DNA of 64,000 nt from Caprimulgus europaeus (taxonomy: Eukaryota; Chordata; Aves; Caprimulgiformes; Caprimulgidae). Below the pieces are notes generated by a model. The model did no database searches. It was given only the letters and a program-made list of their open reading frames with translations, and was not told where the DNA came from. Where the stretch lies: NCBI GenBank assembly GCA_907165065.1, contig OU015540.1:5688001-5752000 (forward strand), given 5' to 3'. Made by a program: the position numbers and the translations under genes. Of this stretch, positions 39,505 to 51,440 are shown piece by piece (positions within the stretch are counted from its first letter, which is position 1; every line of letters starts with the position of its first letter).

Positions 39505-39622
39505 AAATGCTAAAATTGGGATAATACCTACCTCATGCTGCTCTTGAGGGTTAATTAATGTTTACAAAATCACTTTAGGTTCTGAGATTTAATTGAAGGA
39601 AAAATATTACCATATAAAATGC
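39505..39622 (+). repeat. Ancient SINE-like/LINE-tail fragment (TACCTCA...TTAATTAATGTTT type)
   Basis: The order of blocks is AAAATTGGGATAATACCTAC, CTCATGCTGCTCTTGAGGGT, TTAATTAATGTTTACAAAAT, CACTTTAGGTTCTGAGAT and a terminal ATATAAAATGC. This is the phrase found in old dispersed amniote repeats of the MIR/L2/L3 group (model: AATGGGGATAATACCTACCT ... TTAATTAATGTTTGTAAAGC ... GAGATC ... CTATATAAA). I recall the phrase but cannot assign a library name. Similar copies lie at 53283-53400, 56440-56482 and 60735-60826. Confidence 0.7.
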
Positions 39623-40351
39623 CTTTTTATGCAGGCACTGCTATAGGGTTTCAGCTGGGCAGAGTGCCGTGGAATCCAGCATTAGCACATGCTTTACTAC
39701 TTTTATGGTTGTGAGGCTTCCTGTAGTTTATATGAAAATTGTCTCTCTGAAATCACAAATGTATCATCAGTGTTTTCCTCTCACTTTGAAAGAATATTAA
39801 TTTACTATCTTAGGACTTGACTGAGTATTTAAACTGCTATAAATACAACTCACCTCTGAGAAAAAAGTATAAAATTAAATATCTGTTCACTTGCTTGAGA
39901 TGAGCTGATACAACTTGCTAATGACTCCACCATTGGAGTCATGTGGACATTGCTGGCTCGTGCAAGTAATAAATTAGGCTGGTGCTAGGTGTCCTGCTGT
40001 AGTGTAAGGGTGTATCTGTGTGTTTATTATAATCTCTTGCTATCAAGTGTTTTAAAATACAGCTGTAAAACTTCATTTCTGGAGTTAAATTTAACTGTGG
40101 AGATGTCAGCCAGGGAGCAAGCTCTGTTGACTGGAGTTTTGTGGTTTGGTTTGTTGGGTTTTTTTCTGAAAGAGAGCAGCAAGAGAAGGAAAAGCAATAC
40201 TGGGTTTGGCTGACTTCAACTATTGGAATAAAACTTTGTCACTGCATAAGTGTCCCTTTTTCTGCTGTAACATTTTATGTCTTCACACAGAGTGGTACAG
40301 GTTGAGTGGAGTACAGTTACTCAATCTGCTTCTGTTGTTTCTGCCACACAG

Positions 40352-40559
40352 GGTGACTATGACCCCAGCAGAACCAAAGTTCTTCATTTCAGCATGAACC
40401 CAGCGAGCTTGGCCAAGCAGCAGCGCAAGGAGGAGCAGCAGCAGCTCCAGGAGGAGTGTGAAAGGCTGAGGGAGCTGGTGAGGGTGCTCGAAGGAGGTGG
40501 CTCCATCCCTGAGAATCTGGAAGGAGTTGTGAGTTTTCCATCATCACAAGAAATTGCAG
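40352..40559 (+). CDS. MAD1L1: MAD1L1 internal coding exon: MAD2-interaction motif and following coiled coil
   Basis: The exon is 208 bases: 69 codons from GGT at 40352 plus one base, G, of a split codon. The acceptor is a pyrimidine tract ending CACACAG and the donor is GCAG|GTAGGC at 40560. The product opens G-D-Y-D-P-S-R-T, followed by the MAD2-interaction motif K-V-L-H-F-S-M-N-P at 40376-40402; human MAD1 has K-V-L-H-M-S-L-N-P at about residues 541-549. In the family this segment threads under the MAD2 safety belt and fixes MAD2 in its closed form. A glutamine/glutamate-rich coiled coil ([10 protein letters not shown]) and a hinge-like [11 protein letters not shown] segment follow. The end, S-S-Q-E-I-A, matches human S-S-K-E-V-A before the C-terminal domain. 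Identification rests on near-collinear similarity to human MAD1. Confidence 0.96.
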
Positions 40560-43500
40560 GTAGGCTGCTGCTTTCTGGTCTTGAAGATGTACTTATTCAT
40601 CCATATTGCCAAAGGAACTGACTGCAGGAGCAGATGGAGACATTGCAGACAGTGTGCTTGATGGAACAGTTATAAAGAAAATGAAAAAAGCTGGGTTGAT
40701 GCAGGAGAGAGTGAATGTGTGGTGGCAATCCTGTGGCAGTTTGGTACAGAGGGTAGGTGGTAGGGATAAATCATAATAATCCATATCATTTGCCCATGAT
40801 AAATGAAATACCAATACAACAGCCTTCATAGGCTGGCGCTGCCGATGGAGTAAAAGGAAATATTTCCTTCCTTTCAGAGGTGGTTTAGCCCTTGAGGTAG
40901 TACAGACAGCAGGAAATAACTTTCATAGCTGCAGGGAAGCAAGTGGTTGAAATCTTTTCAGACCTGGCTTAAAACAAATTAATATTGTTTATCAGTGTAT
41001 ATGTGCCCCATTAATCACAGCTGCATTCAATACCCCATGAAAATAGAGTACATCTTTCACAGAGCTAAATACATTTCACAGAATCTGTGGCTCTCCTCCA
41101 GTACAGTCTGTCTTCCCTTCATATACCTAAATGAGACTTTTTAGTACAGTAACCCCAAAGTCAACACCTCCAGACATGCTCTCAAACTCTGTAAATCAAG
41201 GTAAGGGTATCAATAAAACATGACCCATCACCTACAACACTGTGAGGGGACCAGGCAGAGTCGAGTCGTGCTGCAGAGCCCAGGAGATCTTGCAGCTGTA
41301 ACTCTCTTGTAGGTACCTTGGCCTCCCAACATTTTTGTAAGAGAAGAGAAAAACAAAAGAGAGCTGAAGATCTGTGTGGGTCTAACCTGTTGTGTTCCAG
41401 CAGCACGTACGTGCTCGGTGTCTGGAGGCCAGGATGCTCCCTTGGATGAGGCTAAGAGGGCAGAGCTTTCCTCGAAGGCTATGTGTGCTGGAGGCTTGAG
41501 ACCCATAAAATGGCAGAGCCCTGGTTTAAAGAAAACGTCTTTCACTGTTATGACACCAAAATTCTCTGGAAGTAGCTTGCTTGTTTTCCCATCACTCAAA
41601 CAATAGTACCGCATTACTGCTAAGAATGTGTTTGTTCCGGCATCTCATAGTGGGTTATGGTTCTATATAGCCTTAAAAATATGACGGTGAGAAGTATAGA
41701 TGGGGTGGTTCATAAAGTGGAGAGCTGAAATGCATCTTAGAGGTGCGATGACAGTTTGTCACTGTTGTTAGTGGATGCTCTAACAAATGCATAAGCATTA
41801 AACACTTTGTGTATGTTTAAGGAAGACGGTCTTTGTCCGTAGGAGCTTCTTGTGTCAGACCCCACTGAGACTCGAGCAGTTCTTGGGGATAGTTCTTGCA
41901 TTGCAATTGGAATTTGAAATGCACTGGCTTTTAAATTACAGTAGGTGCTGCTGCCCAGTGCCCTTGTCTGTCGTTATATCCCTGAGTAACCCGGCACATC
42001 TGAAGCTGCAGATCCAGGCACTGACACTGCCCCTCGAGCCCAGGGAGGAGAGTGCCGGTCAGGGGCAGAGAGGATGCAGAGGTGAGGTCAACTCTGTCTC
42101 TGCCACTGAGGAATGAACCTCTGGGGTATCATCTACAGTAATTAGACCATTTCTTCTGGGGGAATGTGTTTCTCATATGTGCCTCCTGTGATTTTTTTAT
42201 TCATAGTTATTCTTCTGCTGCCTTTCACACAGTTGCTTTTAGCCATTTGTGAGGTGTTTCTGTGCTGGGAAGTTACCAGGTTTGTCTTTAGTTCATAAGG
42301 GATGCATTTTTAAAGCAGTTTTCTCTTCTGCCTTTGATTCATCCAGGAAAACAAACATCTCACTGGGTTTCCGAGTATTTCCAGCCTCTCATATAAGTGA
42401 TATTGTTTTTTTCCTTCTGCCCCAGTCCCATGCTACATCATTCTGACTTCTGGTCACCAGCTTAAATGGGAGAGAGCATGAGCTGCAGATCCGAGCTGGG
42501 TGGGAAGTACTTCAGTGTCATTTATCACAGTCACAGAAGGGCCCTTTGCATTCTCAGAGTGTCTGTAAGTGCATATGGAAGTGGTTCATGTAAACAAAGT
42601 GGGAAGAAGAGCTGTGAGTGAAGGGTGGAGGAGCCCTGTGGGTGACTGTCTTTGAGACCAGGGCATGTGTATAGTAAGCCAGGTCATATGGGAAGATCTT
42701 GGGTTTTTTCTTGTATTTTAGGTACTTGTGTGAGTCACTGTCACACATAGTCATAAACCCTCCTTTCTGCTGTGGGAGCATTCAGCAGGATGGCCAGAGG
42801 ATGAGGACTGTGTATATTAGAATGTGCAAGAGATGCTGAGGACGTTAGGGCACTGACTGCACGGTTAGCAGGCGTGTCTGAGCTGGCTTTAAATTAGCCC
42901 GGTGAATGCCAGATGTGGCCTTCTTGCTGGGGCAGGGCAGAGCTCCTGGGGGACAACTCAGCAAGCACGCTGTGCAAGCTGCAGCCATGTTTGCATTGAC
43001 CCTGTCCTGCTTAACTCACCCCACATCCACAGCCTGGATGCAACAGCTGTTCCGGGAGTGGTTCCACAACATGGATTCACGTGGCCAGAAAACTTACACA
43101 CTCTCTCCCTCTGGATAAGAAGTGGAACATCCAGCTTTCACTGTTTTCTTAGGATCTCAACAGCTCTGCCCACAGGAACGGCTGCCATATGCCTTCCATT
43201 TTAGTATATTTTCAAGGTGTGAAATGGGAAGCATGTGGTAAAACCTCCCTCTGCTCTGTTTGTCACTGTGCAATTGGCTGCCTTGGCAAGGGAGGTTTAT
43301 TGTGCATGATAAGGTAGCAGGTTTCAGTGTACTGTTTCTGTACAAAAATAACAAGAATTGGAATTTTTCTTGCACCCCTTTCTGTCAGCTGCAATACCCA
43401 TATGTCTGTTTATCCATCTCATTCGTATGACACATGCAAGAGGCAAATTCAGTTCTCTGTGCTTTCGAGGTGGGAGGTCCCTCGAGTCAGAGTTGAAAGG

Positions 43501-44510
43501 GATGAAGGGAGACTGAGGACAGAGTAGGAAAGTGTGGGTAGAAGCTGGGAAGACAATAAAGGTAATATGTAAGTTTGCTTTTTGTCTTTTGACAGATAGA
43601 GGTAAATGTAAGATTTTATTGTCCTATTTTGCCATATAACCTGAGTGGCTTATTGGCTATTTTTGGCCATGGCTTATTGAGGGATTTGGGTGGCCTCTAG
43701 CCAGTCAGGTTTGCTGTGTTCAGCAAGCTTCTGTGATCTGCAACAATTATGCTTAAGGTTCAAAGAATTATAATTATACCAACCAAAAAAAAGTCATTAA
43801 GGACAATGATGTTGATGGTTTTGATAATAATGTATTGGCCATTATTAAATTCATTCATTGTACTGGCGTGCAGCACGTTTTTTCTGATCACGGTTCTGAC
43901 TCCTGGATAGGTAATAAGGAAATTATTACTGTGGACGTTAAAGCTCATTAAATGTGACTCTATTAAAAATCAAGGTTATGCTGGACTTTAAATCTCTTTG
44001 AGTATAACCGCTGGAGGCTGCAGCACAACCTGGCAACTTGCCACGTAGTTCAGTGGTCCTTTCCTCTCGTTTATGCTGTAATAGTCTCTATTAAAATACC
44101 AGGCAGTGAGGCTGTTGCAAAGGAGAGGTTTGAGCAATGTGGACTATAACAGCATGCTGTCCTTTTTCAAAGCATGAGTTTGCATGTGGGGTTGTGTGGT
44201 ATGAATGGGGCAGATCCATGGCAGACACGTCATGGGAATGGGCTGTAACTTCAGGGGTGTTTTGTTTCTCTCCCAGTGGCTGCCCGGGTCTGGGTTGTGT
44301 AAGAGGAGAGTGCAGCAAGGTCGGGGCTGCCATCTGGGGAGAGCTCCGAGTCCTCCTGTCTCTGAAACAGGGATGCAGATTGTAACAGCTTTGGAAAGGT
44401 GGCACAGGGCATCACTGCCCAGATCTGGAATCTGTTCCAGTTCTGCATTTCTCTTTCCCATACTCTTCACACCTTCCTCCCCCCCATCCCAACACTTCTG
44501 TATTTCAGGC

Positions 44511-44640
44511 TGCATCTTCTGCTTTTTTTCTTCCAGCTCCATAGCTTTTCCTGTTTTTTTCTGTTTCTTTCCAGGCCATTTCTGTTTAGATCTTCCTTTT
44601 TTATCTTGTGTGTTCCTGATGAACCTCTTTATTCTTCTTT
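44511..44640. repeat. Pyrimidine-rich tract
   Basis: Repeated CTTTTTTTC, TTCCAG and TTTCTTTCCAG-like stretches give a strongly C/T-biased strand. It mimics splice-acceptor tracts, with AG at 44536 and 44574, but no exon-like frame follows. Confidence 0.55.
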
Positions 44641-47600
44641 TCTGGCACTACTAGAGATGGAGTTTGGTCTTAGTTGCAAGCAAACAGGTAGGTGGTAGCT
44701 AATGGGGAGCTGACAGAAGTAATGACTTGTGTATTGTAGCAAAGCACAGGTAGAAATGAGAATGCTTCAAGTGCTGATTATGTCCATTTGTGTTCTTATC
44801 TTAGAAGTGGTATGTTTGAAGGTAGGAATGGGATGACCCATGGAAGCTGGGTCCTGACTAAAGAATGCAGTAATGCAAATTTTCCATGAGCTCTCATAAT
44901 TTATTGCTATCCTGTCGGTACAGTAGAGCATTCCCTTCTTTCATGCAGCTTCTCCTTGTGAGAAAGAGAAGTGCTTTTAATATTCTTTCTGTTGAGAGAC
45001 GGGCCGGCACCCCTACCAGGAAAGAGGATGGGGAAATCAACTCTGATTTCAACCATCTGTGGAGAATTTTGGAACTGAACTATTTCCCTGAACATAATCC
45101 CACCAAAAAGGAAAGCTACTCATCCATCTCAATGATTTCAGTGTCCTTTTTGTCTTGTAAGGGAAAAGTAGGTCCTTGATGAAGGACTGGAGAATCTCAC
45201 TCTAAGGCAGATGTTTGACCCTAGAAGGTGCTACATCTGCCATTCAGCAGAGGCTGTCTCCAGCATCGCTGCCATGTCAGGACCTTGTATAAATGTAATT
45301 AATTGGAATTAAATTGGTAATGAATTAATATTAAAATAACCTAATCTTGTTGAAGTGACAAGCCAGAGATGATAAAATTTGTCACTGTCCCAGCATGCTT
45401 GTGCTTCTGATGAATGTGTTTCTGAATACAGAAAGTGACAAAAAAGGAGCAGATGGAATTTAAAAGTTGCCATTCTCCATCCACAGTTGGCTGAGCTGTT
45501 GATGCTTGGAAGCCTTGGTGCTTCCTACCATCTGTGTGTAGGAAATCCACACATGATGAAGGCTGCACCTGCAAATGAAACCTGGGCCCACCTGATGAAG
45601 GATTTTTCTGTGACCTTAATAGCTGGTGGGTGTGCGCATGCAAGCGCAGCATCCGTATCTCACTCTGTGCTGATGGCTCCCAGCATCTCACTGGTCAAAC
45701 AAGGTTGGGCCAGGTGGGTGCATAGAGGGGCAGCTTTTCTTCAGTCATGTAATGCCTGTTCCTAAAGCAGAGGAAGAATTCATTAGGTCACGCTTCTCGC
45801 AGTGATGTTTAACATGCCAATTCCCCTTCTGTTTGTCCTGAAGGAATTGCCTTCTTCTAAAGAGACGCAAAGTGAAGGTCCGGGACATTTGCTGTGTTCA
45901 AGTGGTAAGGGGCTTCTGGTAAGAGCAGGATGTTAGCCTTTGTGCCCTGCCTGTATTTCAATAAAGTAATTGCTTTCTGCATATCCCAATTTCTTCTGAA
46001 GTTTATAAAGAGCTTGTCTTTGCCTCTGGTCTTTTGCTGTGCACTAATGAAGTTCTATCCTCTTTCACTCCAGAGATGGCCACGTGCTCTTGATGGGGGA
46101 AAAAATCATTCCCTACTGCTACCTGCATCAGAAATGTTGCATAGCTTTAATGTGCAACACACAAATGATATGGAAAGTAGCACACAGGATGAGTGTTATT
46201 AGCAGCAGTCCTTGGGAGCTGCTTTGCCTGACCTGCTCAGAGCCTGCCTGCCTTCCTGTGCTGACTCCGCAGCGGAAGAGCAGAGCCTCCCTGGGGCAAT
46301 CCCCTCACCTCTCCGCTAGTTATTATCATTATTGTTTTTATGGTGCTAGTTTCTCTACTGCAAGACGTTTAGACCAGTCTGGGACCTGAATAGTATATTA
46401 AGATTGGGAATAAGCTGGTAGTTTAAATAGAGCTTACTTTGATTTCCTTCCTTATCATCCATATCCCTTTGTCCCAGCCCAGCACTGTAGTAACGAGGTG
46501 GGGCTGCTAAATATACCTGTTTTCCTAAAAGGCTATAGCCAAGTTGGGACCTCCTGTACTTCAGTATCATCAGTGTTACAGTAGTTGGTGGGCAGAGTCT
46601 ATAAAACCCTTTTACTTTACAGTGGTGTCAATAGATTTCGGCAGTTCAGCCAGAAGGAGAAAATACCTTGAGGTCTTCATGGTCCTGAGTCAGCAACAGT
46701 GTGGCCTTTGATGGTAAATGTTCTGCACTACCAAAGTCAGTGCAGATGCCCATAAAGAACCAGGTTTCATGGCTTGAATGAAAGTGTAGTATCTCAAAAG
46801 AGCTGTAAGAAATGTTCCCAGGTTAAAAAAAAAAAAGTTGCTTTTATCATATACAGCATTTGTCATCCGGATAGATTCCCAAGTGTTCTTTTGGAGATAA
46901 CACAGATATGGAGTCATGCAGCACTGAATATATTGAGAACAGTGTGCCCTGCCTGTGGCAGCATGCCATGAGTCTGTTAAACAACCAGAGAGACTTGCCC
47001 CTGAGCACAGCTTCATCCGTGTGCTGTGAACGGCCGGGACACGAGCGGGCAGACAGGGGCTGCTGACCGAAGAAACCCCCGAGGATGCCTGAAACCTGCA
47101 GCTTCTTGTGAAACTGCGATGGGAGGTGCCAGTGAGACAGTAATGGGACTTTCAGACTCTCTGCTGTCCAGGGAGACAGAGGTTTGTCAGAAATCCTGTA
47201 ATGTAGTTCTGTTGTAGCTACTGAATGTGTAAAACTTGGTGTCAGTCAAAGGTTACTCTCCAGACTGTACTTAGCCTTCACAAAGAGCAAAAGAGCTACA
47301 GGATTTCTTCCTGGCCCTTCTTTTCCACCCAGTTCACGTGTGGAGTTCCTGGAAGCCTCAGTATTTCTGCTTTTGTAAAGTGACCTGTGAACCTGCATAA
47401 TACCTCCATACAGCTCCAGTGATTCCTACAAGGGCTTTTTTTTAAACACCTCCTACCCTCTTGCTAGGCACTGTGTAGAAGTTGATTACCAAATATTTAG
47501 TAGAACCAGAAGCCTCACTCAAGATAAAATAAAGCCAGTTTAACAAGAAAAAAATAGTAAAATAAGTTGGGAGGGAGAAGGATGTACGTAATGAGAGGGA

Positions 47601-50600
47601 CCAAATTTAAACACTGAACTGTGAGAATATCTACAATGGTTTCTGTAATGATATGAGGAAGAAGGCTCCTAAGGGAAAGCTTGAGAGATTTTGATCTGAT
47701 TCAGGACAGATCAAGAGATTCTGCCTTGTATCTGGATGTAATGGAAGTAAGTAGCACCACAAGAAAATACCACTGGGGAGAAGGTTACTTGTTTCCTGGG
47801 CAGATGCATTTTCCCTGTTCAGTACTGATGCAGTAAAGTTGTGATGTTACATCTGAGAAGGAAGATGTCACCTTTGCTGAGGTAGATGGGAAGGTTAGAG
47901 GTAGGTAATGTCTAGATGGCAAGGTTAGATATAGCTTCTGGAACGAGATAAATCAAGAGAAAATGTGTGGAGAAATATGAGCTGATTGAGAGTATTCTGT
48001 CTTCTCCTGGCTTACTCTATATGTGGCTTTAGAGGAGGGTTGTTGATAGAAACAGTATTTTTAAGCCTGCTGACTTGTGATTCTAGTTCTCAGTGCATCA
48101 GTAGCTGAGTGAAACATTAAGTGATTGTGAGGTGGAGTTGTTCTCACTACCAGAAGGAGTCCTCAGAAGTAGCTGTGCTCCTCCATCTATAACCAGGGGC
48201 AGTTCAGAGCCTTTGCAAGGAGAGAAATCAGCGGGTATGGAAGGACCTGAAACCTTCCTCCTCCTGTGTTTTAACCTGTTCCCACCTGGCAAATCCCTGT
48301 AAAACACCATCACCTTTGTACAGTATGGAAACTGCTGCATTGCAGATAGTACCCTTTGTGGCCATAGTTGTTCTGTAACCTCCTGTGCTGGTGGTTTCTT
48401 TGTTAGCCAGAGATAAGCCAACAGGCTGTTGAGCTTTATGGGTCTTGGTAAGCTTTGGCAGTTGTGTTTTCCTGTGTGGGTATTTGCATCGGGCTCTCAT
48501 TAATTTGGTTGTTCCCTTCTTGGTGGCTGTGTAGCAGTCAGGATGCTCCTGCTAGATCTCTCCAGTCCAACATTTCTCCTGAAGGGAAGGAAATGCAGTA
48601 TTATCTGCAGCTGCCCTTTGGATCCTGTGGGGTTGTGATATGAGCTGCCTCTTAGTGCTGTTTGCATCACAGAGCAGCTTTTGATTAGGAACGATGTGCC
48701 ATCAGGCCTCTGGATGTACACAATTGAAAATGCTCTTTCATTCATCAGCAGGATTGAGAAGAAAGGTTTGTGCTGATGTCTCAAATTCAGGCTGACACCA
48801 TTTCCCTGACATTAGAAAAACCAGCCAGCCCGCATGGTAGAGCTCTCCGGCAGGGAAGAGCCTCAGATCTCGGCTCTGTATCTTGTCAGTGTATTGTTTC
48901 TCCTGGAAATTAAAGCATGATGCCTTTGTGAAGAGCAGAGAGTAGTGGAAATTGAGTGAAGGAACTTTGCAATGGGCATTGAGGTTACTGGGAACATCCT
49001 GCAAAGCCTTGTGCTGGCAAGGTGAATGTCCCCTTGGTTGGGAATGTTTATTAGATTCAGGAAAGATGACAGGAATGAGAAAATACTGAACATATTTACA
49101 CTTTCTCTCTCAGTACTATCCAAGATGGCAGTATTCTTGTTATGGCAGGTTCATAACAAGAAAAAAATTACTGAATTTGCTGTTTTTCTCTGGAGTCCTC
49201 ATTTCAATTTCCAGGTAAGTATACGTGGCCAGGAGCTGAAATCTGACTGTCTTCACAGAATAAATAGGGACTCCTTAACACTGAATCCCAGATGAGGTGG
49301 GGTGAATGTGTAGAGACTGAGAAATAAAGTATCTCTACTCATTCCACATTTTAAAGAGGAAACATGTGCAACTAAAATTCAGAAGCCAAAGGATAATGTT
49401 TTGCACGGGCTGTTTTTCTGGTTTACCTCCTTGTCTGTGTGGGAAGCTGGTTTTTTCCTGGGAAATACTGTTTTCCAGTTGCATTCCCAATTTTTCTTTT
49501 CACTCATTCTGATTATTTAGAGGCTGTAAATGAAGTAAAATAAGGCTGTTTCAATATTCTAGAGCAGCGGCTGTATTTAAGAAGTTTATATTTGATGAGT
49601 AAGTTGATGACATTGCATTATGTGAATCTGATGTGCAAACTTGTCACTAAAGTATAAACATAGTGACAGCAGGACCAGCAATTCCCAGCCTAATCAAGTA
49701 AGCAGAGTAACACATTCTTTGAGCTATAGAGTAATACAGACTGATTTGCATATTAAAACGAGAGAAGCTACACAGATCCAACAATTAAGATGATATTTTA
49801 ATTGCATAAAAGCCAGGAGATTCGAAGTTATGTTTCCTGCGTCAGTTCATTTGTCATCCACATGTATTTGTTGTATTTTCCACAACTTTATTTGGTATGA
49901 AACTCATGTGGCTTAAAATACATTAAATGTTGGCCATGGCAGAAGGGAGAGCTTTGGATTTACTGGGTTAGAAAGCAGACTAAGAGAACTGAGAATTTCT
50001 TGGTCTGTTTAAAAATGATACAAACAAATTCCAAGTAATTTCTTTCTTAATATTCTAGTAGACGTGTTGGGAGGGAGGGAGAGGGAGCTATACTCCAATA
50101 CAATGGAAAAAGTTCCTGTTGGTCTCAATAGACCTTGAATTATATCCTTAGCTTCTTGTTTTCTTTTTAAAGAATAAGCTTTATTTAATTGCAAATTCAC
50201 ACGAATGCACTAGTACCACTAAGAATTACATCAATATATGGATTGTGTCCTTGGTGTTTGTGCTGGTTTCACAGTACTGATCTTGCATTCCGATAAGCGG
50301 GCACGTCTACAGCTACCCTTATCTCCCCATGCTGATGTTCTGATAGATGAATGCTTGTTCCCTGCGCTCACAAAAAGCTATTCACTTGCCAGGTCTGATG
50401 ATTTTTTTATAATCCTTCTTTGAATTAGACTACAAAAAGAGTGTGTTTGAAAAGGTTAACTAATGGATATGCTTTTCTTCCTGATGAGGAGAAGAAAAAT
50501 GGTGAAGTGCTGAGAAATGGTCAAGCAGAGTTTTGATCAGGAGCTTCTAATCAAATACATTTCAGGTGGTGAGCAAGTAGGAGAAATGTTAATCCATGGT

Positions 50601-51169
50601 GGATTTATCTGGAATGGAGAACATTTATTTGGAAAGCAATAAGCGTATAAAAGCAGACACTTGTAATTACTTTGCTGTCTTAATCATGGCACCGACATCA
50701 GTACCATGATGCACTAATGTTGTGATAGCCTTTTCGATGTGGTGCTGATGTAAGAATGCCAGTAGGAAGGGAAAGAAGCTTCTCTTAGCATCTTCACACC
50801 TATCCCCCTGGTTTCCTAACATCCAGGTATGCTGGGCTGCTTGTCCAGTGGTTACTGATCACACAGTATCCTAAACAAAAAGGTGTAACACCCTCTCAGC
50901 TTGTTTGGAAAAAAGGCAGGACCTTGCAGTCCCCTTGAGAGCCTCCCAGTGAATATAGAGCAGCCAGAGCGCTGCTGTGATGAGCTCCCGGCGCGGCACA
51001 GATCAGCAAGCAGCATTCTGCATGGCACTGGCTTTGGTGTGGTTATCTCACAGCTCTGGTGAGATTGTGTGCTGAGGTGATGAAGGCGTGGGGTTAAACC
51101 ATGGCAAGACTTAAAACTCAGGAAAGTCATACCTGTCCATCAGGGATTTCTGAGCATCTTCTCCCAAAT

Positions 51170-51440
51170 AACAAGTGATAGGACGAGAGGGAACAGCCTT
51201 AAGCTGCACCAAGGGAGGTTTAGGTTGGATATTAGGAAAAAAATTCTTCACTGACAGGATTGTCAAGTATTGGAACAGGCTGCCCGAGGAAGTGGTGGAG
51301 TCACCATCCCTGGAGGTATTTAAAGGACATGTAGATGTGGTACCTGGGGACATGGTTTAGTGGTGAACTTGTCAAAGCTAGGTTTACCGTTGGACTAGAT
51401 GATCCTAATGGTCTTTTCCAACCAAACCATTCTATGATAT
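51170..51440 (+). mobile_element. CR1 LINE, 5'-truncated 3' end
   Basis: The frame from 51175 shows the end of CR1 ORF2: [25 protein letters not shown] followed by P-S-L-E-V-F-K-G. The 3' untranslated part then carries GTTGGACTAGATGATCCTAA, a TTCCAACC block and a terminal CATTCTATGAT at about 51428-51439. The pattern is diagnostic of avian CR1 in sense orientation. It starts abruptly within ORF2, the usual result of incomplete reverse transcription. Better preserved than the L3-like fossils at 6.4 and 39.1 kb, so younger. Confidence 0.93.

Larger units (their letters stand above)
7140..40351 (+). other. MAD1L1: 33.2 kb MAD1L1 intron
   Basis: It runs from GT at 7140-7141 to AG at 40350-40351 and is phase 0. 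I found no coding exon inside it: every open frame is under about 175 codons, unrelated to known proteins and often overlapped by frames on the other strand. Contents that can be named are simple repeats near 8.1, 8.2, 12.95, 18.06 and 25.34 kb, an AT-rich possibly conserved block at 13.7-14.0 kb, degenerate 20-base repeats at 33.07-33.14 kb, a GC-richer tract at 37.2-39.4 kb, and old interspersed repeats at 39.07-39.62 kb. The remaining stretches, such as 8.3-12.9, 14.0-18.0, 18.1-25.3 and 25.4-33.0 kb, hold nothing I can identify. Confidence 0.9.

Noticed and set aside
44536..44654. Pyrimidine tract followed by AG, looking like a splice acceptor
   Set aside because: The downstream frame encodes only F/L/S-rich low-complexity sequence and does not match the MAD1 C-terminal region or the required phase.
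47884..47930. Near-duplicate TAGATGGGAAGGTTAGA / TAGATGGCAAGGTTAGA
   Set aside because: A single local pair with no further units or element structure; likely a minor slippage duplication.
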